From positions 1 through 12,801 of the forward strand of contig JAFRLD010000019.1 of the NCBI GenBank assembly GCA_017431395.1: a stretch of 12,801 nucleotides of DNA. The letters are read 5' to 3'. This DNA comes from Bacillota bacterium. Lineage in GTDB: Bacteria; Bacillota; Clostridia; Peptostreptococcales; Anaerovoracaceae. Position 1 is the stretch's first letter. Each line of letters starts with the position of its first letter. Shown piece by piece: positions 6,657 through 12,801 of the stretch. The translations under genes were made by a program, and so were the position numbers. The notes below the pieces were generated by a model, which worked only from the letters and a program-made list of their open reading frames with translations, searched no databases and was not told the origin of the DNA.

Positions 6657-8093
6657 ATGAAAGCAACAAAAATCGTTTGTACACTTGGACCCGCCAGCTC
6701 TGACCCGCAGATCCTGCAGGAGATGCTGCAGGCGGGAATGAATGTCGCCAGACTCAACTGTTCACACGGATCCCATGAGGAGCATCTCGCGAGGATCGAG
6801 ATGTTCCGGGAAGCCTGTGTTAAAGTCGGCCTGCCGCCGGCAGTCCTTCTCGACACGAAGGGGCCGGAGATCCGGCTCGGAACGTTCGCGGAGGGCAAGG
6901 TGGAACTGGTCCGGGGACAGCAGTTCATCCTGCGGGGATCGGATGAGATCCCCGGCAGCACGGAGGGCGTCGGCATTTCCTACAAAGGCTTGGCAGACCA
7001 GGTCTCGCCCGGCACCCGGATCCTCATAGACGACGGTAAGATCCAGATGGAAGTCGAATCCGTCAAAGATGGGGACATCATCTGCAGGGTAAAAGACAGC
7101 GGTCCGGTCAGTACGAAAAAAGGCGTCAATGTACCGGATATCCATCTGGATATGGAGTTCCTTTCGGAACGCGACAAGTCGGATCTTCTGTTCGGCATCG
7201 AACACGAAGTGGATTTCATTGCGGCTTCCTTCGTACGGACCGTGGATGATGTGAACGATCTCAGGACGTTCCTGCGGGAGAACGGAGGAGAGCAGATCCG
7301 GATCATCTCGAAGATCGAGAATCCGGAGGGCATCCATAACTTCGACGCGATCCTGGAGGCTTCCGACGGGATCATGATCGCCCGCGGCGATATGGGTGTG
7401 GAAGTCGACTACGCGACGCTGCCCGGTATCCAGAAGGCGTTTATCGAAAAATGCAACCAGAAGGGGAAGCCGGTCATCACCGCGACCCAGATGCTCGAAT
7501 CCATGATCAGCGAACCGACGCCGACCAGGGCGGAGATCACGGACGTAGCCAATGCCGTATTTGACGGGACGTCGGCAGTCATGCTTTCGGGAGAGAGCGC
7601 TGCCGGTCAGTACCCGGTCCAGAGCGTAGAGGCTATGTCCCGGATCGTGAAGCAGGCGGAGGAGGATCTGATGGGTCTGTCGAACCGCCCGCAGGGGACG
7701 GCCGCCTACCGGGATTTCGCTCCGGGAGAAGCGGACATTTCCACAGCGATCGGGCACGCCGCCTGCAAGGCAGCGGATGACATTGGAGCTAAAGCTTTGA
7801 TCGCGGTCACCTGCTCCGGATATACAGCACTTATGATGGCAAGATTCCATCCGTCGCAGCCGATCATCGCGGCGACACCGGAGCCCAGAGTGGCCAGGCA
7901 GCTGACGATCGTACGGGGCGTCCTGCCGGTGCTCACGAAACCGGAGGACGACATCCAGCCGCTCATAGAAGCAGCGCTTGAGGGAGCGCGGGCCCAGGCC
8001 TTCCTGAAGGAGGGCGACCGTGTGGTCATCAGCGCAGGCCTGCCTCTGAACATACCTGGGAATACGAATATGATCCGCGTATTCACGCTCTGA
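6657..8093 (+). CDS. pyk: Pyruvate kinase
   Basis: Cytoplasmic enzyme of 478 residues that makes pyruvate and ATP from phosphoenolpyruvate and ADP in the last step of glycolysis. The N-terminal KIVCTLGPAS is typical. Active-site residues are visible: R32, N34 and S36 in ARLNCSHG; D66 and R73 in LLDTKGPEIR; K219 and E221 in ISKIENPEG; D245 in ARGDMGVEV; T277 in TATQMLESM; then the VMLSGESAAGQYPV signature (about 308-321). The length is that of the single-unit enzyme, without the PEP-utiliser-like C-terminal domain of Bacillus and Geobacillus. Small departures from the consensus follow the signature Asp (VEVDYATLPGIQK). The start at 6657 has only a modest binding site, AAAGG (6642-6646), 21 bp after gap, so it is translated from the gap transcript. 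A strong terminator follows its stop. Confidence 0.97.
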   Translation: MKATKIVCTLGPASSDPQILQEMLQAGMNVARLNCSHGSHEEHLARIEMFREACVKVGLPPAVLLDTKGPEIRLGTFAEGKVELVRGQQFILRGSDEIPGSTEGVGISYKGLADQVSPGTRILIDDGKIQMEVESVKDGDIICRVKDSGPVSTKKGVNVPDIHLDMEFLSERDKSDLLFGIEHEVDFIAASFVRTVDDVNDLRTFLRENGGEQIRIISKIENPEGIHNFDAILEASDGIMIARGDMGVEVDYATLPGIQKAFIEKCNQKGKPVITATQMLESMISEPTPTRAEITDVANAVFDGTSAVMLSGESAAGQYPVQSVEAMSRIVKQAEEDLMGLSNRPQGTAAYRDFAPGEADISTAIGHAACKAADDIGAKALIAVTCSGYTALMMARFHPSQPIIAATPEPRVARQLTIVRGVLPVLTKPEDDIQPLIEAALEGARAQAFLKEGDRVVISAGLPLNIPGNTNMIRVFTL

Positions 8094-8126
8094 GAGAGCG
8101 ATCGAATAGAATATGTATCTTAAGAC

Positions 8127-8156
8127 GAGACTGCCGCAAGGCGGTCTCAATTTTTT
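8127..8156 (+). terminator. Intrinsic terminator of the deoR-gap-pyk unit
   Basis: A 9-bp stem, GAGACTGCC (8127-8135) with GGCGGTCTC (8140-8148), has one T-G wobble and a GCAA tetraloop. Two A residues and six T residues (8151-8156) follow. It lies 33 bases after the pyk stop. Confidence 0.93.
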
Positions 8157-8157
8157 A

Positions 8158-8186
8158 TTGACCCTGGGACACCACGACCGTATAAT
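8158..8186 (+). promoter_or_regulatory. Promoter of the isocitrate dehydrogenase/aconitase operon
   Basis: TTGACC (8158-8163) is separated by exactly 17 bases from a perfect TATAAT (8181-8186); transcription should start near 8193. The -35 begins one base after the T-run of the preceding terminator, so the two units are packed back to back. Confidence 0.88.
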
Positions 8187-8205
8187 TGTATACAGAAATA
8201 CAATT
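8184..8205 (+). promoter_or_regulatory. Inverted-repeat operator over the -10, GntR/FadR type
   Basis: Perfect 8-bp arms, AATTGTAT (8184-8191) and ATACAATT (8198-8205), flank a 6-base spacer. The left part also reads TTGTATACAG (8186-8195), one base from the palindrome TTGTATACAA, which is close to operators known for GntR/FadR-type repressors (GT-N-AC core). It overlaps the -10 and the transcription start, so a bound protein would block initiation. The likely ligand is the GntR-family protein encoded in this operon. Confidence 0.65.
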
Positions 8206-8229
8206 TTCCTATGAAAGGAGAACTATCTA

Positions 8230-9357
8230 ATGACATATCTCGAACATTTCGAACAGATCGTGAAGGATCAGCTGGCCAGGGTAGAGGCCATGAAAGAGGC
8301 GCAAGCGGCGCCGGATCTCACATCAAAAGAGAAGATCATCATCGGCACCATAGATGGGGACGGGATCGGTCCCATCATCATGGACTCCTGCCGGCAGATC
8401 TTAGAGAAGCTTCTGGCGGATGAGATCGGCTCCGGACGCATCGAGCTGCGGCGCATCGAGGGACTGACCATCGAGAACCGGATCGCGAAAATGGAGACCG
8501 TACCGGCGGAGGTACTGGCGGAGATAAAGAAGTGTGACCTGCTTCTCAAAGGACCGACGACGACCCCCGGCAAGGGCGATGGTATGCCGAATCTGGAGAG
8601 TGCCAACGTAACCCTGCGGCGGGAGCTGGACCTGTTTGCCAACGTCCGTCCCGTGGTGATCCCGGAGCAGGGGATCGACTGGATCTTCTATAGAGAGAAT
8701 ACCGAAGGGGAATATGCGCTTGGCAGCCGCGGCGTGGAGATCAACGATGACATCAGCATTGATTTCAAGGTGACCACGACGATCGGGACCCAAAGGCTGG
8801 CCCGCGCCGCCTTCGAATACGCGAAGAACAATGGCAACAAGAACGTTTCCATCGTGACCAAGGCGAATATCATGAAGAAGACCGACGGCAAGTTCCTCAG
8901 CCTTTGCATGGATGTGGCTAAGGACTATCCGGAGATCAAGGTGGATGACTGGTATGTGGATATCATGGCGGCGAACCTGATCAATCCGCTGTTTAATAAA
9001 GGATTTAATGTCGTCATCCTGCCGAACCTGTATGGGGACATCATCACCGATGAAGCGGCCCAGATGCAGGGCGGTGTAGGAACGGCAGGCAGCGCGAATA
9101 TCGGCGACAGATACGCTATGTTCGAGGCGATCCATGGCTCGGCTCCGAGGATGGTTGCTGACGGGATCGCGGAATACGCTAATCCGTCCAGCCTTTGCAG
9201 GGCGGCCTGCATGATGCTGCGGCACGCGGGCATGGCAGACCGGGCGGAAGCGCTGGAGAAGGCACTGGATGCAGCGGCGGCAGGATTGGATATGCCGGGC
9301 GATGGGACCGGAAACACAGCGATGGACTTCACGGCGTTCGTGCTGGAGCAGCTGTAG
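8230..9357 (+). CDS. icd: Isocitrate/isopropylmalate-family dehydrogenase, probably isocitrate dehydrogenase
   Basis: Cytoplasmic beta-decarboxylating dehydrogenase of 375 residues, predicted to convert isocitrate to 2-oxoglutarate and CO2. Isocitrate specificity is indicated by S124 and N126 with R130 and R140 (SANVTLR...LDLFANVRP), matching the S-x-N and arginine set of E. coli Icd. Also present are R155 in YRENTEGEY, K211 in TKANIMK, metal-binding aspartates D244, D270 and D274 (NLYGDIITDEA), and the cofactor loop HGSAPRMVADG. The cofactor is unclear: at the positions equal to E. coli K344-Y345 it has R307-M308, neither the NADP pair (Lys-Tyr) nor the NAD pair (Asp-Ile). An N-terminal extension of about 33 residues precedes the core. 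AAAGGAG (8214-8220) lies 9 bases before the ATG. It is first in the operon; the adjacent aconitase supports its TCA role over leucine or homoisocitrate pathways. Confidence 0.9.
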   Translation: MTYLEHFEQIVKDQLARVEAMKEAQAAPDLTSKEKIIIGTIDGDGIGPIIMDSCRQILEKLLADEIGSGRIELRRIEGLTIENRIAKMETVPAEVLAEIKKCDLLLKGPTTTPGKGDGMPNLESANVTLRRELDLFANVRPVVIPEQGIDWIFYRENTEGEYALGSRGVEINDDISIDFKVTTTIGTQRLARAAFEYAKNNGNKNVSIVTKANIMKKTDGKFLSLCMDVAKDYPEIKVDDWYVDIMAANLINPLFNKGFNVVILPNLYGDIITDEAAQMQGGVGTAGSANIGDRYAMFEAIHGSAPRMVADGIAEYANPSSLCRAACMMLRHAGMADRAEALEKALDAAAAGLDMPGDGTGNTAMDFTAFVLEQL

Positions 9358-9371
9358 CCAGGAGGGATCAG

Positions 9372-10034
9372 ATGGTACGCTATCAATTTGGAGGAGAAAG
9401 CGAACTGAGCAATGCGCCCATGTCCATGAGCCTGCTGGGGAAACTGCAGAGGGACATCCTGACCGGTAAATACCGCCCGGGCCAGAAGCTGACCGAGCAG
9501 AATCTATGCAAAGAATACGGGGTCAGCCGTACGCCCATCCGGGAGGCGCTGCGTCAGCTGGAGACCGACGGGCTGGTGGAGAACATCCTGAACCGGGGGT
9601 GTTTCGTGATCGGGTTTTCGGAGCAGGACTACGAGGATCTGTTCGACCTGCGAAAGGCCTATGAGATCCAGGCGGTCAAGTGGGCGATCGATCGGATCAC
9701 AGACGATGAGATGGACCGGCTGGAGGAGACGTTCGAGTTCATGGAGTTCTACACCATGCGCGGGGATCTGGACAAGATGCTGGTCATTAATGCCGGTTTT
9801 CATCAGGTGATCTATGAGGCGGCCCATAACCGGATGCTTCAGAAGACGCTGACGTCCTATCAGACGTTCCTGAGGTATCAGGGGATGAATATGGTGTATG
9901 GGCCGGATTATCTGACGACCGTTTTGGAGGAGCACAGGGCGATCTTCAAGGCATTTACAGATCATGACCCGAAGGCTGGTGCGGAGGCGATGGAACGCCA
10001 CATCAACCGGGCGAAGGAACGGAGGTGCGGCTGA
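9372..10034 (+). CDS. GntR-family regulator with FCD effector domain
   Basis: Cytoplasmic DNA-binding regulator of 220 residues in the FadR/VanR branch. Residues about 15-82 form the GntR winged helix (ILTGKYRPGQKLTEQNLCKE and SRTPIREALRQLETDGLVE, with the wing NRGCFVIGF). Residues about 85-215 form an all-helical FCD domain that usually binds a carboxylate through a metal. Its ligand set reads N140, H144, H188 and H210 (INAGFHQVI, EEHRAIFKAF, MERHINRAKER), with Asn where Asp is more common. The ATG at 9372 is chosen because AGGAGG (9360-9365) lies 6 bases before it and the family N-terminus begins here; the open frame further upstream merely overlaps the dehydrogenase gene. It is 14 bp after the dehydrogenase and overlaps the next gene by one base (TGATG). 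It probably represses its own operon through the inverted repeat at 8184-8205. Citrate or another tricarboxylate is a plausible inducer. Confidence 0.93.
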   Translation: MVRYQFGGESELSNAPMSMSLLGKLQRDILTGKYRPGQKLTEQNLCKEYGVSRTPIREALRQLETDGLVENILNRGCFVIGFSEQDYEDLFDLRKAYEIQAVKWAIDRITDDEMDRLEETFEFMEFYTMRGDLDKMLVINAGFHQVIYEAAHNRMLQKTLTSYQTFLRYQGMNMVYGPDYLTTVLEEHRAIFKAFTDHDPKAGAEAMERHINRAKERRCG

Positions 10035-10396
10035 TGAAACAGATAGAGCTCGTCCCGGCGCTGGAGCTGGGGAACAAGCTGAACGTAGATGTAATGGATT
10101 TTCCGGAGGACGCCGGAGGGGCGGCCGAAGGGGCTGCAGATGATGCGGCCGAAGGTGCAGCCGACGGTGCGGCCAGGCCGGCAGGTCCCAGACGCAAGCG
10201 CTGCGGGATCACGCTGGAATACGCGCCCCGGGATGTCCGGGAACTGCGGGAGCAGGGAATGGATCCGGAAGCCATGCTGGAGTATTACCGGAAGCGGGTC
10301 TACGATCTGGTGAAACTGAACATCTCACAGGACTGGGCGTGCTGCGGCGGCATGGATGAGGTCCTGCAGATCGTGAGAAAGCATATTGAGGGCTGA
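10034..10396 (+). CDS. Small unrecognised protein in the aconitase operon
   Basis: Protein of 120 residues that I do not recognise. Residues 1-26 form a short N-terminal segment (ELVPALELGNKLNVDVMDFP), 27-51 an Ala/Gly/acidic low-complexity stretch, 53-56 a basic RRKR, and 57-120 a predicted helical region (YAPRDVRELREQGMDPEAML, YYRKRVYDLVKL) ending in WACCGGMDEVLQIVRKHIEG. It has three cysteines: C57, C103 and C104. There is no signal peptide or membrane helix. It is clearly translated as part of the operon: its ATG overlaps the GntR stop (TGATG) and GGAGG (10021-10025) lies 8 bases upstream; a GTG at 10025 is less likely. The aconitase-family gene begins 39 bp after it. The position and vicinal cysteines suggest a partner or maturation factor for that iron-sulfur enzyme, but this is conjecture. 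Confidence 0.8.
   Translation: MKQIELVPALELGNKLNVDVMDFPEDAGGAAEGAADDAAEGAADGAARPAGPRRKRCGITLEYAPRDVRELREQGMDPEAMLEYYRKRVYDLVKLNISQDWACCGGMDEVLQIVRKHIEG
10121..10174 (+). repeat. 24-bp tandem repeat encoding an Ala-rich linker
   Basis: Two adjacent 24-base units (10121-10144 and 10145-10168) encode AAEGAADD and AAEGAADG, followed by a third GCGGCC start (AA). Each 24-mer is itself a near-duplicate of a 12-base unit. The array is in frame and splits the small protein into a short N-terminal part and a cysteine-containing C-terminal part. Confidence 0.8.
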
Positions 10397-10435
10397 GAGC
10401 GGCCCTGGAAGATAGGAGACTATGGAGGATTTGGA

Positions 10436-12801
10436 ATGGTAACGTTATATGAAGGCGGCGTTTATCTGGTGAACGGGACGGAACTCGTACCAGAAAACGA
10501 GGCGGCTTTAGCAGAGTCTAAGTATGGGAAGAAGCTGAACAAGGAGGAGGCGCGGCAGGGAACGATCGCCTGGTCCATCCTGTCGGAGCACAACCGTTCG
10601 GGCAATATGGATCAGCTGCAGATCGGATTCGACGCTATGGCATCCCACGATATCACATTCGTCGGGATCATCCAGACGGCGCGGGCGTCCGGTATGGACC
10701 GTTTCCCGATCCCTTATGTTCTGACGAACTGTCACAACTCCCTTTGTGCGGTGGGAGGGACCATCAATGAGGACGACCATGTGTTCGGATTGTCCGCGGC
10801 GAAGAAGTATGGCGGGATCTTCGTTCCGCCTCATATCGCGGTCATCCACCAGTATATGAGAGAGGCTATGGCGGGCTGCGGGAAGATGATCCTTGGCTCG
10901 GACAGCCATACGAGATATGGCGCGCTCGGGACCATGGCGGTCGGCGAGGGCGGCGGCGAGCTGGTCAAGCAGCTGCTGCAGGACACCTGGGACATTGCCT
11001 ATCCGGGTGTGGTGAACATTTATCTGACGGGAGCGCCCCAGCCGGGGGTCGGCCCGCAGGATATCGCGCTGGCCATTATCGGGGCGGTATATGAGAACGG
11101 ATATGTGAAGAACAAGGTGATGGAATTCACCGGCCCGGGAATCGCCTCTATGACCACGGACTTCCGGAACGCGGTGGATGTCATGACGACGGAGACGACC
11201 TGCCTCAGCTCGATCTGGGAGACGGACGAGGATACGAAAGCGTTCCTGACCCAGCACGGCCGGGGAGACGATTACCGGAAGCTGCAGCCTGCGGAGATCG
11301 CATATTATGACGGCTGCGTTTTCGTGGACCTGTCTCAGGTGAAGCCGATGATCGCTCTGCCGTTCCATCCGTCGAACACTTATACGATCGAAGAACTGAA
11401 CGGGAACCTGGAGGAGATCCTCCATGCTGTAGAGCAGAACGCGGTAGAGATCACCTCGAATCCGGACATCGAGTTCACGCTTCGGGATAAGATCGAAAAG
11501 AGCGCAGGCGGACCTGCCGGCGGGCGTCTCCGCGTGCAGCAGGGCATCATCGCGGGCTGCGCGGGCGGCAATTTCTGCAACGTTGCGGATGCGGCACATA
11601 TACTGAAGAATGCGAGCTGCGGCAGCGATGTGTTCAACCTGTCGGTCTACCCGTCATCGCAGGCGGTCTTCCTTGACCTCGTGAAGAAGGGCGCGATCAC
11701 AGACCTGATGGCAGCAGGCGCGGTCGTCAAGACGGCGTTCTGCGGCCCATGCTTCGGAGCGGGGGATACCCCGGCCAACAACGGCCTCTCGATCCGCCAC
11801 ACGACCCGGAACTTCCCGAGCCGCGAAGGCAGCAAACCGGGATCTGGCCAGCTGGCGGCAGTGGCGCTGATGGATGCCCGTTCGATCGCAGCGACGGCAG
11901 CGAATGGCGGTGTGCTGACGGCGGCAACGGATATAGCCGAGCTGTTCGAGGGATATGAGACACCTGCTTATGATTACGATGATTCCGTATACCGCGCCCG
12001 CGTGTATCAGGGCTTCGGTGCAGGAGACGCGTCAGCGGAGCTGATCTACGGTCCGAATATCAAAGACTGGCCCGAGCAGCAGCCGCTCGCGGAAAACATC
12101 CTGCTGAAGGTCTGCTCCCGCATCATGGATCCGGTGACGACCACAGATGAGCTGATCCCGTCCGGGGAGACCTCGTCCTACCGGTCCAATCCGCTGGGCC
12201 TTGCGGAGTTCACCCTGTCCCGCCGCGACCCGGAATACGTTGGCCGGTCTAAGGAAGTACGGGCTATGGAGGAGGCAAGACTCGCAGGGAAGACCGGCCA
12301 GGGCGTGGCAGCAGATGGTGCGGCGGCGAATGCGGCTCCGGCGGATCTCACAGCGGCGCTCGCTGAGGCAGCGAAGATCACGCCGGATGTGCCGGCTTCC
12401 GAGATCGAGATCGGCTCCATGATCTATTGCGTCCGTCCTGGAGACGGATCTGCCAGAGAGCAGGCGGCCAGCTGCCAGCGTGTGCTGGGCGGCCTGGCCA
12501 ACATCTGCGAGGAATATGCCACCAAGCGTTACCGCTCCAATGTCATGAACTGGGGCATGCTGCCGTTCCAGATGAAAGGCGAGCCGCCATTCGAAGTCGG
12601 CGACTACATCTACGTGCCCGGCGCGCGGGCGGCGCTTGATACCGATATGCAGGACATCAAAGCATATGTGATCCGCGGCGGGGAAGCGGGGGACGGACCA
12701 GATTTTGCAGAAGCGAAGGAGATCTCCCTCTACATCGCGCCGATGACCGACACAGAAAAAGAAATCGTCAAGGCAGGATGCCTGATCAACTTTAACCGGA
12801 A
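10436..12801 (+). CDS. Aconitase-family hydratase (3' end outside window)
   Basis: At least 788 residues, open to the window edge without a stop. It is predicted to interconvert citrate and isocitrate in the cytoplasm with a [4Fe-4S] cluster. The three cluster cysteines are C375 (GCAGGNFCN, where classical aconitases read SCTNS-like), C436 and C439 (FCGPCFGAG). Other active-site motifs are GSDSHT (D156, H158), RNFPSRE (R458 and R463, matching two substrate-binding arginines of mitochondrial aconitase), and in the C-terminal swivel domain GDGSARE (S672, R674) and KRYRSN (R698, R700). A poorly conserved Ala-rich linker at about 622-650 joins the swivel domain. It is neither a typical AcnA nor AcnB; it may be closer to the uncharacterised hydratase branch that includes YbhJ. 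ATG 10436 has GGAGG (10424-10428) 7 bases upstream. The neighbouring isocitrate dehydrogenase makes citrate/isocitrate the likely substrates. Confidence 0.9.
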   Translation, partial: MVTLYEGGVYLVNGTELVPENEAALAESKYGKKLNKEEARQGTIAWSILSEHNRSGNMDQLQIGFDAMASHDITFVGIIQTARASGMDRFPIPYVLTNCHNSLCAVGGTINEDDHVFGLSAAKKYGGIFVPPHIAVIHQYMREAMAGCGKMILGSDSHTRYGALGTMAVGEGGGELVKQLLQDTWDIAYPGVVNIYLTGAPQPGVGPQDIALAIIGAVYENGYVKNKVMEFTGPGIASMTTDFRNAVDVMTTETTCLSSIWETDEDTKAFLTQHGRGDDYRKLQPAEIAYYDGCVFVDLSQVKPMIALPFHPSNTYTIEELNGNLEEILHAVEQNAVEITSNPDIEFTLRDKIEKSAGGPAGGRLRVQQGIIAGCAGGNFCNVADAAHILKNASCGSDVFNLSVYPSSQAVFLDLVKKGAITDLMAAGAVVKTAFCGPCFGAGDTPANNGLSIRHTTRNFPSREGSKPGSGQLAAVALMDARSIAATAANGGVLTAATDIAELFEGYETPAYDYDDSVYRARVYQGFGAGDASAELIYGPNIKDWPEQQPLAENILLKVCSRIMDPVTTTDELIPSGETSSYRSNPLGLAEFTLSRRDPEYVGRSKEVRAMEEARLAGKTGQGVAADGAAANAAPADLTAALAEAAKITPDVPASEIEIGSMIYCVRPGDGSAREQAASCQRVLGGLANICEEYATKRYRSNVMNWGMLPFQMKGEPPFEVGDYIYVPGARAALDTDMQDIKAYVIRGGEAGDGPDFAEAKEISLYIAPMTDTEKEIVKAGCLINFNR

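Noticed and set aside
6762..8150. 462-codon minus-strand frame opposite pyk
   Set aside because: It lies wholly opposite a pyruvate kinase with intact active-site motifs and crosses the pyk terminator. The product has no recognisable features and no binding site.
9195..9371. N-terminal extension of the GntR regulator back to 9195
   Set aside because: The extra 59 residues overlap the conserved C-terminus of the dehydrogenase in another frame and look like antifamily sequence. AGGAGG just before 9372 sets the true start.
10422..10442. ATG at 10422 upstream of the aconitase start
   Set aside because: It opens a frame of only six codons before TAA. It overlaps the GGAGG that serves the ATG at 10436, so a functional leader peptide is unlikely.
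10508..11599. 363-codon minus-strand frame opposite the aconitase gene
   Set aside because: It is a shadow of the aconitase reading frame, which is open from 10436 to the window end with conserved cluster and substrate residues.

Overview
The window reads as chromosomal DNA of an anaerobic, moderately GC-rich member of the Bacillota, probably class Clostridia. The grounds are strong AGGAGG-type ribosome binding sites, sigma-A-like promoters, a Firmicute-type GAPDH, a pyruvate kinase without the extra C-terminal domain of Bacillus, and an isocitrate dehydrogenase/aconitase cluster of a kind I associate with Clostridia. A placement near Anaerovoracaceae (Clostridiales Family XIII) is only a guess. 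There is no sign of phage, plasmid, transposon, CRISPR or RNA genes, and no gene-free stretch longer than 300 bases.

Layout. (1) 39-3605, minus strand: a very large MMPL/RND-family membrane transporter. Its second extracytoplasmic domain is expanded by about six degenerate copies of an ~80-residue helical repeat. (2) 3679-4632, plus strand: a divergent EamA/DMT-type permease. The two genes share a 73-bp intergenic region with overlapping promoters. (3) 4674-8156: a DeoR-family regulator with its own promoter and phased operator-like repeats, followed by gap (GAPDH) and pyk (pyruvate kinase), and closed by a strong intrinsic terminator. This looks like a lower-glycolysis transcription unit headed by its own sugar-phosphate-sensing regulator. 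(4) 8158-12801 and beyond: an isocitrate dehydrogenase, a GntR/FadR-type regulator, a small unrecognised protein and an aconitase-family hydratase that runs off the window. They are tightly spaced behind a consensus promoter whose -10 overlaps a perfect inverted repeat of GntR-operator type. Together aconitase and isocitrate dehydrogenase turn citrate into 2-oxoglutarate, presumably for glutamate synthesis; citrate synthase is not in the window.

The two metabolic units are adjacent. Glycolysis ends in pyruvate, the partial oxidative TCA arm follows, and each unit carries a local regulator with a candidate operator over its promoter. A cross-cutting oddity is that four of the eight proteins carry low-complexity inserts rich in Ala/Gly/Asn/Asp at domain junctions or loops. 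Three of these are encoded by recognisable in-frame tandem DNA repeats.
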